Source of the DNA: Flavobacterium sp. LHD-80
GTDB taxonomy: Bacteria > Bacteroidota > Bacteroidia > Flavobacteriales > Flavobacteriaceae
Length of the DNA stretch: 64,000 bases
NCBI RefSeq assembly: GCF_030929605.1
Contig: NZ_JAVFVS010000001.1
Location: 496,001-560,000 of the forward strand
Direction: 5' to 3'
How positions within the stretch are numbered: the stretch's first letter is position 1; every line of letters starts with the position of its first letter. The notes below the pieces were generated by a model. It ran no database searches, was not told the DNA's origin, and saw nothing but the letters and a program-made list of their open reading frames with translations. Made by a program: the position numbers and the translations under genes. Of the stretch, positions 16,075 through 24,071 are shown in pieces.

Positions 16075-18275
16075 AATTCCTTTGTTATTTTTAAAATCTT
16101 TTCGGCAAGATTGCTCATCCAGATCAATTGTTCAATTACTAATTGAGCTTCTTGCATTTTGGCTTGACGTGTTTCTTTGTCAAGTTCGTCATCTTCGGCC
16201 AGACGCGTAAAGTTTTTTCGTTTCAGTTCTTCAAACTGCAGGGTTACATCTTCTTTATCAAAAAAAGTATCATTTATAATCGTTTCATTTTTCAAAATAG
16301 AAATGGAATGGTCTAAATTTGATAAAATCGTTTTGATTATATAATTAAATGAATCTGATGCCGATGTTGTCTGATGCGACTGAATATAAGTTGATAATGA
16401 AGCCAAAGCTGATAAAATAGAGTGATTTAGTACTACTAATTTATTTACCAAAGGCAATGTTTTTTGTTTTGATTTTGGTTCCTGCATCATACGCTGAAAC
16501 GAAGTCATCAAATTTCCAATTTCAACAAAAGCATGTTTTCTGGCTAAGCGGTACGAAGTTGGAATTTCACCTTTTTTATTATAAAAATCAGCGATTTCTT
16601 TAAGATAATTTCGGTTGGACCGAATCGAATTTTCAATATGAATCGGTGTATTTATAAACTCCCAAGCCGGCCACAAAAACTGATTTGCTAAAAAGGCCAA
16701 AATAGCTCCAGCAAGCGAATCTAAAATCCTGAACTGAATTACTTCGACAACATTTGGCGTTAAAATTCCGTAGATAAAAACAACATACATCGTCACGAAA
16801 GTGGCGCTTATCTTGTAATTTATCTGAGTGAAAGAAATTCCCAAAAGCATACAGACAATTGAAAAGATGCTCAATGCAATATGATTTTGAACAACCGATA
16901 CGATTCCGAAAGCAAATAATCCTCCTAAGATAGTTCCGAAAATTCTATTGTACGAGCGCTCTTTTGTCAGTCCATAACCCGGACGCATAATAACCACAAT
17001 GGTCAATAAGATCCAATAGACATTTTGAAAAGGAAGGATTTTTCCAATCAAAAAACCAATCAGAATTGTAATCGTCAATCGCAAAGAATGTCTGAAAATA
17101 GAAGATGAAAAGCTTAAATTTTCAGTCAAAGTTCTTAAAGGATAATATTGTGGTGTTAGGAATTTTTCAAGTTCCTTATCTTTATCTTTTAGCTTGTAAG
17201 ACTGCATTGCAAGCGAGAAAGCACGCTGAATAATTTTGATTTTTCCAACTTGATTTCTAGCATATTTCAGCATATTTGTCAGCATCAAAACGCCTTCTGA
17301 AGCTTCTTCTTTGCCTAAACTTTTTTCATAATCAAAAATGGCAAATTCAAGAGCGTCCAATTCGTTTTTTAAATCATTTTTATCGACATAGACGGCAATG
17401 TGATGTACATTTTTAGAAAGTTTTTTTAAGGTCGAAGCTAACTTATATGCTACATTTTGATACGTTCTAAGTACTTCTGGATGTTTGGCAAATTTTTCAT
17501 GAAGTTTGCTGTGATCAAATGAAGTATATAAAGCAAGTTCCTGAATTTCGACCAAAGTAATAAAGACTAATAACATCTTTCGATTTTGAGCCGTTGCTGC
17601 CGAAGTATTTTGATTACCAATAAGCATTTTTCGTAAATCTTCATGAATCAAATTCAATTCAACTTGAACCGCTAATTGTTTTTCCGTAATAGCATCTCTA
17701 TTTGCTTCTGGATTCCACAAATCACCTCTTAATTTGAGGTATTTAGCGGTAAGTTTTATTCCTTCTGCAATTTCCAGTTCAACATATTTGTAAGGTTGTA
17801 TAAAGTGGAAGACAAGCGATACGATTAAGTACAAAATGCCTCCAATAAATATAAATCCAGCATATTCAAACGCTTCCCAACCTTGATGTAAATGACCAAA
17901 TGATAATGAAATCGAAAGTAAAGCAGAAAAAGATACTAATGTTGCGCGTTGTCCATAAACCGAAATCATAGAACACAAAAACAATAAAAACCCTAAGAAA
18001 GGATAAAACAAAACCGGATAAGGGTAGGTAAAGTTTACCAACAAATTAACTCCCGAAACAATAAAAGAAGCTACAATAAGTCCTTTTATTTTATGGCTCA
18101 ACGAACTTGGAATATCACTTGGATACGTATAAAATGCTCCAAGCGCAATGGTAAATCCAATTTCAAAATGTCCTAAGAAGTTTAAAATCAAGACAGGAAC
18201 TACAGAAGCAATGGTTACTTTTGAGGCATTTAAAAAAGAAGTACTGTTCGTGAATTTCGAGATGCGATCAAACAT
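16053..18275 (-). CDS. FUSC/YccS-family inner membrane protein
   Basis: A 740-residue protein with two transmembrane bundles (about 15-150 and 395-535), each followed by a large helical cytoplasmic part. This is the duplicated layout of YccS/YhfK and aromatic acid exporter (FUSC) proteins. RPGYGLTKERSYNRIFGTILGG at the second bundle is the signature loop. The substrate is unknown; relatives are thought to export aromatic acids or other small molecules. It has a -7 box at 18293-18300 and stands alone. Confidence 0.88.
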   Translation of the reverse strand: MFDRISKFTNSTSFLNASKVTIASVVPVLILNFLGHFEIGFTIALGAFYTYPSDIPSSLSHKIKGLIVASFIVSGVNLLVNFTYPYPVLFYPFLGFLLFLCSMISVYGQRATLVSFSALLSISLSFGHLHQGWEAFEYAGFIFIGGILYLIVSLVFHFIQPYKYVELEIAEGIKLTAKYLKLRGDLWNPEANRDAITEKQLAVQVELNLIHEDLRKMLIGNQNTSAATAQNRKMLLVFITLVEIQELALYTSFDHSKLHEKFAKHPEVLRTYQNVAYKLASTLKKLSKNVHHIAVYVDKNDLKNELDALEFAIFDYEKSLGKEEASEGVLMLTNMLKYARNQVGKIKIIQRAFSLAMQSYKLKDKDKELEKFLTPQYYPLRTLTENLSFSSSIFRHSLRLTITILIGFLIGKILPFQNVYWILLTIVVIMRPGYGLTKERSYNRIFGTILGGLFAFGIVSVVQNHIALSIFSIVCMLLGISFTQINYKISATFVTMYVVFIYGILTPNVVEVIQFRILDSLAGAILAFLANQFLWPAWEFINTPIHIENSIRSNRNYLKEIADFYNKKGEIPTSYRLARKHAFVEIGNLMTSFQRMMQEPKSKQKTLPLVNKLVVLNHSILSALASLSTYIQSHQTTSASDSFNYIIKTILSNLDHSISILKNETIINDTFFDKEDVTLQFEELKRKNFTRLAEDDELDKETRQAKMQEAQLVIEQLIWMSNLAEKILKITKELKAANPD

Positions 18276-18292
18276 ATATAGAGGTTTACTAA

Positions 18293-18300
18293 CAAAGGTA
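18293..18300 (-). promoter_or_regulatory. Promoter -7 box of the FUSC-family gene
   Basis: TACCTTTG on the minus strand, 17 bases upstream of the start codon. Confidence 0.6.
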
Positions 18301-18406
18301 AGAATTGTACGAATTAATTTGGCATAATTATGGATGAGATTTTAACATTCGGGCAAAAAATGCGATATAATATATTGTTTAGAATTATTAGTAGACTATT
18401 TTTTAC

Positions 18407-18414
18407 TATTTTTG
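18407..18414 (+). promoter_or_regulatory. Promoter -7 box of def
   Basis: TATTTTTG matches TAnnTTTG, 63 bases upstream of the def start codon, leaving a moderately long leader. Confidence 0.5.
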
Positions 18415-18477
18415 CCAGCTGAATTATGGGAAACTAAAATTCAGTTTTACAGTAGATAATGCAATAAATTAATACAA

Positions 18478-19068
18478 ATGATTTTACCAATTGTAGGATA
18501 TGGAGATCCTGTTTTAAGAAAAGTAGGTGTGGCAATTACGCCAGAATATCCAAACCTAAAAGAAACGATAGCAAACATGTATGAAACCATGTACAATGCT
18601 TACGGTGTTGGGCTTGCTGCTCCTCAGGTAGGTATGGCAATTCGTTTGTTTGTTATTGATACAACTCCTTTTAGTGAAGATGATGATTTAGGATCTGATG
18701 AGGCTAAAGAATTAAAAGGATTCAAAAAAACTTTTATCAATGCTAAAATCGTTAAGGAAGAAGGAGAAGAGTGGAGCTTTAATGAAGGCTGTTTAAGTAT
18801 TCCTGATGTACGTGAAGATGTTTACAGAAAACCAACCGTTACGATTGAATACTGTGAAGAAGATTTTGTCATGAAAACAGAGGTTTTTGACGGATTAATT
18901 GCAAGAGTTATTCAGCATGAATACGATCATATTGAAGGAGTTTTGTTTACAGACAAAATATCTTCATTGAAAAAACGTTTGATTCAAAAGAAATTAAAAA
19001 ATATTACAGAAGGCAAGACTTTTCAAGAATACAGAATGAAATTTGCTGCCGCTAAAAAAGGAAGATAA
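18478..19068 (+). CDS. def: Peptide deformylase
   Basis: A 196-residue metallo-enzyme that removes the N-formyl group from nascent proteins. All three motifs are present: GVGLAAPQVG, EGCLSIPDV with the metal-binding Cys, and QHEYDHIEG with the two metal-binding His and the catalytic Glu. The insertion after motif I (FSEDDDLGSDEAKELKG) is acidic. It is followed 60 bases later by the DUF5606 gene and then mazG, all on the same strand and possibly co-transcribed. Confidence 0.97.
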   Translation: MILPIVGYGDPVLRKVGVAITPEYPNLKETIANMYETMYNAYGVGLAAPQVGMAIRLFVIDTTPFSEDDDLGSDEAKELKGFKKTFINAKIVKEEGEEWSFNEGCLSIPDVREDVYRKPTVTIEYCEEDFVMKTEVFDGLIARVIQHEYDHIEGVLFTDKISSLKKRLIQKKLKNITEGKTFQEYRMKFAAAKKGR

Positions 19069-19128
19069 TTGTTCTTTACAAGAGCAAAAAAAATACAATA
19101 AAATTCTTAATACTAATATTAATACAAC

Positions 19129-19617
19129 ATGAATTTAGACAAAATTTTAGCCATTTCAGGGAAACCAGGTTTATATGTACTAAAAGTGCAAACTCGTACA
19201 GGTTTTGTGGCAGAATCATTAACAGACGGAAAAAAAATCACAGTAAACTTGAAAAGTAATGTAAGTTTATTGTCAGAAATCTCAATTTATACATACGAAG
19301 GCGAAAAACCATTAACTGAAGTAATGCAAAAAATTGCTGCTAAAGAAAATAAAGGTCAAGCGATTTCGCATAAAGAAGATAATGCTAAGTTAAGTGCATA
19401 CTTTAAAGAAATTTTGCCAGAATATGATGAGGAAAGAGTTTATCCATCTGATATTAAAAAAGTATTAAACTGGTACAACACACTTCAGGCTAAAGGTTTA
19501 GTAACTGATTTAGCTCCATCACCAGCAGAAACAGCTGAAGAAGCTCCTGCAGCTGAAGAAAAAGCACCAGCTAAAAAAGCGCCGGCTAAAAAAGCAAAAG
19601 CAAAAAAAGAAGAATAG
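19129..19617 (+). CDS. DUF5606 protein
   Basis: A 162-residue protein found next to def in Bacteroidota. The N-terminal 60 residues form a small beta domain (MNLDKILAISGKPGLYVLKVQ), followed by a helical region and a low-complexity tail rich in Ala, Glu, Pro and Lys (APAKKAPAKKAKAKKEE) that could bind nucleic acid. The function of the family is unknown. The def-DUF5606-mazG order suggests a housekeeping role. Confidence 0.85.
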   Translation: MNLDKILAISGKPGLYVLKVQTRTGFVAESLTDGKKITVNLKSNVSLLSEISIYTYEGEKPLTEVMQKIAAKENKGQAISHKEDNAKLSAYFKEILPEYDEERVYPSDIKKVLNWYNTLQAKGLVTDLAPSPAETAEEAPAAEEKAPAKKAPAKKAKAKKEE

Positions 19618-19640
19618 TAATTCCTTCTTTCAAATATATT

Positions 19641-19677
19641 AATCCTGTTGAGATGTTTTCTTGACAGGATTTTTTAC
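19641..19677 (+). terminator. Possible terminator after the DUF5606 gene
   Basis: AATCCTGT pairs with ACAGGATT around a loop of about 15 bases, followed by a run of T residues. It would separate def-DUF5606 from mazG. Confidence 0.7.
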
Positions 19678-19715
19678 TTTTACAGTACTTCATTACAATT
19701 CAAAAAAAATCAAAA

Positions 19716-20486
19716 ATGAGCAAAGAACTTCAGCTAAAAGCCTTCGAAAGATTATTAATAATCATGGATGAACTTCGCGAGCAATGTCCGTGGGATAAAA
19801 AACAAACGCTTCAAACTTTGCGCCATTTGACAATCGAAGAAACCTATGAACTTGGAGATGCTATTTTAGACAATGATTTAAATGAAGTAAAAAAAGAACT
19901 TGGAGATTTGCTGTTGCATATAGTTTTTTATGCCAAAATTGGCTCAGAAACCGATGATTTTGACATGGCCGATGTCTGTAATGAAATCTGTGATAAATTG
20001 ATCCATCGTCATCCACATATTTATAGCGATACTGTTGTAAAAGATGAAGAAGAAGTAAAACAGAATTGGGAAAAATTGAAATTAAAAGAAGGCAAAAAAT
20101 CTGTTTTAGAAGGTGTACCAAGAAGTCTTCCTGCGTTAGTAAAAGCAAGCCGAATTCAGGATAAAGTAAAAGGTGTTGGTTTTGATTGGGAAGAACCGCA
20201 TCAAGTTTGGGACAAAGTACAAGAAGAACTAAAAGAACTTCAAGTGGAAGTAAAAACAGGAGATCAGGATAAAATTGAAGCCGAATTTGGTGATGTTTTA
20301 TTCTCGATGATCAATTACGCCCGATTCTTAAATGTAAATCCAGAAGATGCATTAGAACGCACTAATAAAAAATTCATTAAACGTTTTCAGTATTTAGAAA
20401 GCAAAGCTGGTGAATTAGGAAAACCTTTATCTGATATGACCTTGGCAGAAATGGATGTATTTTGGAACGAAGCTAAAAAGCTGTAG
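19716..20486 (+). CDS. mazG: Nucleoside triphosphate pyrophosphohydrolase
   Basis: A 256-residue MazG with two tandem MazG domains, close to the E. coli length. The first has LREQCPWDKKQT, TIEETYEL and KKELGDLLLHIVFYAKI, the second EELKELQVEV and EAEFGDVLFSMINYARF; the E-x2-E and E-x2-D metal motifs are intact. The enzyme hydrolyses NTPs and dNTPs to monophosphates and may clear damaged nucleotides. Its last base directly abuts the last base of the convergent FNR-type regulator gene. Confidence 0.94.
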   Translation: MSKELQLKAFERLLIIMDELREQCPWDKKQTLQTLRHLTIEETYELGDAILDNDLNEVKKELGDLLLHIVFYAKIGSETDDFDMADVCNEICDKLIHRHPHIYSDTVVKDEEEVKQNWEKLKLKEGKKSVLEGVPRSLPALVKASRIQDKVKGVGFDWEEPHQVWDKVQEELKELQVEVKTGDQDKIEAEFGDVLFSMINYARFLNVNPEDALERTNKKFIKRFQYLESKAGELGKPLSDMTLAEMDVFWNEAKKL

Positions 20487-21167
20487 TTATTCAGCCATTT
20501 TTTTTAATGCTCGCACATCTTTCAGCATAATTTTTTTTCCAACAAGTTCAATAAGTTCTAATTTATTAAAATCAGATAAAAGACGAATACAGCTTTCAGT
20601 TGCGGTTCCAATAATTCCTGCAAGTTCTTCTCTTGTAAGTTGTACTTTTAAGGTTTTATCTGGATTTTCGCCAAACTCATCATGCAAGTGTAATAATGTT
20701 TCGGCTAAACGTTGTTTTACGGTTTTTTGAACTAATGCAATTTTATCGTTTTCAGATTCTTTCAAATCTTCACAAATTGACTGCATTAAATTAAGTGAAA
20801 ATTGATTGTTGTTATTAAAGAAATGGATGATTTCAGATTTTGGAATAAAACAAACTTCCATATCGGCGATTGCTTTTGCAGATAAATTAGCAGGTTCATT
20901 ACTGATCATAGAACGCTGTCCTAATAATTCGCCAGATTTGACCAATTTTACAATTTGATCTTTTCCATTAGCACTTAATTTTGATAATTTGCCAACTCCA
21001 TCTTTTATACAAAATACACCGTTGGTAACTTCTCCTTCTTCAAAAATAGAATCTCCTTTTTTAATCGAGTAACTGGTTTTGCTATTGGCTAATTTTACAA
21101 CCTCCTCTTTATTAAGGGCTTTTAAAGACGACAACTGGCGTACAATACATTGATCACATTTATTCAT
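20487..21167 (-). CDS. Crp/Fnr-family transcriptional regulator, FNR type
   Basis: A 226-residue regulator with an N-terminal cyclic-nucleotide-binding-like beta barrel and a C-terminal helix-turn-helix. Aligned by eye with E. coli FNR, Cys4, Cys7 and Cys106 match the Fe-S ligands Cys20, Cys23 and Cys122, but the position of Cys29 is Ser13. In the recognition helix (TATESCIRLL), Glu191 and Arg195 match FNR Glu209 and Arg213, which read the TGA part of the half-site. The ATG at 21167 (MNKCDQC) is chosen over a longer start. It lies beside the cbb3 locus, where three matching palindromes occur, so it is a likely oxygen or redox regulator of that locus. Confidence 0.88.
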   Translation of the reverse strand: MNKCDQCIVRQLSSLKALNKEEVVKLANSKTSYSIKKGDSIFEEGEVTNGVFCIKDGVGKLSKLSANGKDQIVKLVKSGELLGQRSMISNEPANLSAKAIADMEVCFIPKSEIIHFFNNNNQFSLNLMQSICEDLKESENDKIALVQKTVKQRLAETLLHLHDEFGENPDKTLKVQLTREELAGIIGTATESCIRLLSDFNKLELIELVGKKIMLKDVRALKKMAE

Positions 21168-21184
21168 CGCAAAATAATTTAGTG

Positions 21185-21192
21185 CAAAATTA
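21185..21192 (-). promoter_or_regulatory. Promoter -7 box of the FNR-type regulator
   Basis: TAATTTTG on the minus strand, 17 bases before the chosen ATG. It supports the shorter start, since the longer reading would cover this box. Confidence 0.6.
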
Positions 21193-21303
21193 ACCATTAT
21201 TCGCGTTTTAAAGCCCTGTTTTTTCTTAAAATATGCAGAAAAATTTTACGAACGTAATTTGCCTATTTTATTTCATTAAATTAGAATTGGATTTCATTTT
21301 CAT

Positions 21304-21317
21304 ATGATAATTGTCAT
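21304..21317. promoter_or_regulatory. FNR-like operator upstream of the copper ATPase gene
   Basis: ATGATAATTGTCAT, with flanks extending the symmetry to ATATGATAATTGTCATAT. Its centre is 37.5 bases upstream of the end of a near-consensus -7 box (AATATTTG, 21341-21348). The site is almost identical to the one before ccoS and similar to the one before hemN. Confidence 0.75.
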
Positions 21318-21372
21318 ATTTATACTTAAATCTTATTCGAAATATTTGTTACATTAAAAAAGAAACAAATTT

Positions 21373-23760
21373 ATGACTGAGCAGAGTTGTTTTCATTGCG
21401 GGATTGACATTCCTAAAAATGAAGAAATCGATTTTGATGAAAAAAAGTTTTGTTGTGCTGGCTGTAAGACGGTTTATGAAATTTTTAGCCTTCATGATTT
21501 GACCTGTTATTATGATTTTGAAAAATCGCCAGGCGCTACTCCTCAGGACATTCAAGGGAAATATGACTTTTTAGACAATGATGCGATCTCAACTAAAATA
21601 ATCGATTTTCAAGAAGGCAATACTGCAATTGTTTCTTTAAATATTCCGCACATACATTGCAGCTCTTGTATTTGGATTCTGGAAAATTTAAACAGAATTC
21701 AATCCGGAATCAGCATTTCTCAAGTTAATTTCCCAGAAAAAAAAGTCCGAATTACTTTCAACTCAGATTCGGTTTCTCTCAAATCAATAGCTAATTTATT
21801 AAGTTCAATAGGATATGAGCCTTATATAAGTCTAGAAAACTACGAAACTGGTAAGAATAATATTGATAGAAGTCTGACTTATAAACTTGGTGTTGCTTTC
21901 TTTTGTTTTGGCAATATTATGTTGCTTTCATTTCCAGAATATTTCGAAATCAAAGAATTTTGGCTGGATAATTACAAGCCGTTTTTCAGGATTTTGATTT
22001 TTTTATTGGCTTTGCCAAGTTTTCTATATTCTGCAAGTGGCTATTATGTATCGGCTTATAAAAGCATCAAATCAAAAATGTTGAACATTGATATTCCTAT
22101 TGCTTTAGGAATTATTGTAATGTTTATCAGAAGTACTTTTGATATTGTTATGAATTACGGAGGCGGTTTTTTTGACAGTCTTACGGGGCTGGTATTTTTT
22201 ATGCTTTTGGGGAAAATGTTCCAAATTAAAACCTATAGTTTTTTGAGTTTTGAAAGAGATTTTAAATCCTATTTTCCAATAGCAGTTACCAGAATTAATC
22301 AAGATGTCTCTGAAGAAAGTGTGCCAATTTATGATGTTTTAAAAGGAAACAGATTATTAATCAGAAACCAAGAGTTGATTCCGGTTGATGGTATTTTAAT
22401 CAGTGAAAAAGCCGAAATTGATTATAGTTTTGTTACTGGAGAAGCAGTTCCAATAACAAAAAAATCAGGTGATAAAGTTTTTGCCGGTGGAAAACAAATT
22501 GGAAAAGTAATTGAAATGGAAGTTTTACATTCAGTTTCACAAAGTTATTTGACGCAATTATGGAGCAATGAAATTTTCCAGAAAAAGGTAGTTCAAAAAC
22601 ATAAAACAATTACAGACAAAATCAGTCGTTATTTTACTCCTATATTATTATTGATTGCTTTTACAGGATTTGGATATTGGATATTTATTGATGCAAATAC
22701 GGCATTCAACGTTTTTACTGCAGTATTAATTGTGGCTTGCCCTTGCGCATTGGCTCTTACAGCTCCGTTTACTTTTGGAAATATTCTCCGAATTATGGGC
22801 AAACAAAAAATGTATCTTAAAAATGCCTTGGTAATTGAACAATTAGCAAAAGTAGATACCATTGTTTTTGATAAAACTGGAACAATCACAACAAATAAAA
22901 AATCAAATATTGTCTACGAAGGAATCGCGATTTCTGATGAAAATACGATTTTATTAAAAAATGTACTTCGCGCTTCAAATCACCCTTTAAGCCGAATGTT
23001 GTATGATTTTTTACCTGAAACAAAACGGATTAAAATTGATGAGTTTGAAGAAATAACTGGAAAAGGAATTTTGGCTTTCGCCGAAAATAAAGCAGTTAAA
23101 ATTGGCTCGGCTGCATTTGTTGAAAGTCCTGATTTGAATACTTCAGAAATTGAAAAAACAGCGCTTCATATTAAAATAGGAGATGTTTATTATGGACGAT
23201 TTAATTTCCAAAATCAGTATAGAGATGGTCTTGAAACGTTATTTTTAAATTTAAGCAAAAACTACAAGTTAAAAGTGCTTTCAGGTGATAACGACGGAGA
23301 GAGAGAAAATCTTGAAAAGATCTTGCCTCATGGGACTGAACTAATATTTAATCAAAAGCCGGAACAAAAACTTGACTTCATCAAAAAGCTTCAGGATAAA
23401 GGCTTGAATGTTATGATGGTAGGTGATGGTTTAAATGACGCTGGAGCTCTGGCACAAAGCAATGTTGGGGTTTCAATTTCTGAAAATGTCAATGTGTTTT
23501 CACCTGCTTGTGATGCGATTCTAGATGCCAATGAATTTTCCCGATTGAATTACTTTTTAAAACTTTCTCAAAAATCGATTTTGATTATCAAAATGAGTTT
23601 TGTTTTATCGCTTCTTTATAATGTTGTAGGGCTTGGTTTTGCAATTACAGGCAACTTACTTCCACTAGTGGCGGCTATTATTATGCCGTTGAGTACAATT
23701 ACGATTGTAAGTTTTGTGACTATTATGTCTAACTACTTCAGTTCTAGTAATTTAAAATGA
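21373..23760 (+). CDS. ccoI: Copper-translocating P-type ATPase for cbb3 oxidase assembly (CcoI/CopA2-like)
   Basis: A 795-residue P1B-type ATPase. The N terminus has a cysteine-rich metal-binding unit (CFHCG and CCAGC), then a heavy-metal-associated domain with Cys96-x2-Cys99 in HCSSC. The transmembrane metal site is Cys456-Pro-Cys458, Asp500 in DKTGTIT is phosphorylated, NHPLS is the nucleotide-binding HP motif, and VGDGLND (about 683-689) is the hinge. The family exports Cu(I) to the periplasm for the haem-copper centre of cbb3 oxidase. It is the first gene of the locus, divergent from the FNR-type regulator, and carries an FNR-like operator. Confidence 0.93.
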   Translation: MTEQSCFHCGIDIPKNEEIDFDEKKFCCAGCKTVYEIFSLHDLTCYYDFEKSPGATPQDIQGKYDFLDNDAISTKIIDFQEGNTAIVSLNIPHIHCSSCIWILENLNRIQSGISISQVNFPEKKVRITFNSDSVSLKSIANLLSSIGYEPYISLENYETGKNNIDRSLTYKLGVAFFCFGNIMLLSFPEYFEIKEFWLDNYKPFFRILIFLLALPSFLYSASGYYVSAYKSIKSKMLNIDIPIALGIIVMFIRSTFDIVMNYGGGFFDSLTGLVFFMLLGKMFQIKTYSFLSFERDFKSYFPIAVTRINQDVSEESVPIYDVLKGNRLLIRNQELIPVDGILISEKAEIDYSFVTGEAVPITKKSGDKVFAGGKQIGKVIEMEVLHSVSQSYLTQLWSNEIFQKKVVQKHKTITDKISRYFTPILLLIAFTGFGYWIFIDANTAFNVFTAVLIVACPCALALTAPFTFGNILRIMGKQKMYLKNALVIEQLAKVDTIVFDKTGTITTNKKSNIVYEGIAISDENTILLKNVLRASNHPLSRMLYDFLPETKRIKIDEFEEITGKGILAFAENKAVKIGSAAFVESPDLNTSEIEKTALHIKIGDVYYGRFNFQNQYRDGLETLFLNLSKNYKLKVLSGDNDGERENLEKILPHGTELIFNQKPEQKLDFIKKLQDKGLNVMMVGDGLNDAGALAQSNVGVSISENVNVFSPACDAILDANEFSRLNYFLKLSQKSILIIKMSFVLSLLYNVVGLGFAITGNLLPLVAAIIMPLSTITIVSFVTIMSNYFSSSNLK

Positions 23761-23813
23761 TTATAAATAATTCCGAAGTATATTTTTACTAAATTTAGCA
23801 TAAGCCATTTGAC

Positions 23814-23829
23814 TATGATAATTATCATA
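23814..23829. promoter_or_regulatory. FNR-like operator upstream of ccoS-ccoNO
   Basis: TATGATAATTATCATA is a perfect 16-bp palindrome. Its centre is 36.5 bases upstream of the end of the -7 box TAATTTTG (23851-23858), the place expected for an activator that touches RNA polymerase at about -42. Confidence 0.85.
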
Positions 23830-23850
23830 TTTTTTGCAATACTAACCAGT

Positions 23851-23858
23851 TAATTTTG
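23851..23858 (+). promoter_or_regulatory. Promoter -7 box of the ccoS-ccoNOQPGH operon
   Basis: TAATTTTG, exact consensus, 19 bases before the ccoS ATG. There is no good TTG -33 element, which fits an activator-dependent promoter. Confidence 0.75.
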
Positions 23859-23877
23859 TTAACATAATTTTAATGGT

Positions 23878-24069
23878 ATGAGTGTAATTTATCTATTAAT
23901 CTCAGTAAGTATTTTCGTCGCAGTAGGCTTCTTCATTGCTTTTATTATCGCTGTCAAATCTGGACAGTATGATGATGACTATACGCCCTCAGTCAGAATG
24001 CTTTTTGATGATGAGACAAAAAATATTCCCCAGAAAAATAATTCACCAACCGAAGAAAAACAAGTTTAA
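23878..24069 (+). CDS. ccoS: cbb3-type cytochrome oxidase assembly protein CcoS
   Basis: A 63-residue protein with one N-terminal transmembrane helix (VIYLLISVSIFVAVGFFIAFIIAVKSGQYDD) and the motif GQYDD-x-P that is conserved in CcoS. It is needed to insert haem b and copper into CcoN. It is followed two bases later by ccoNO, as usual in Bacteroidota. Confidence 0.92.
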   Translation: MSVIYLLISVSIFVAVGFFIAFIIAVKSGQYDDDYTPSVRMLFDDETKNIPQKNNSPTEEKQV

Positions 24070-24071
24070 TT

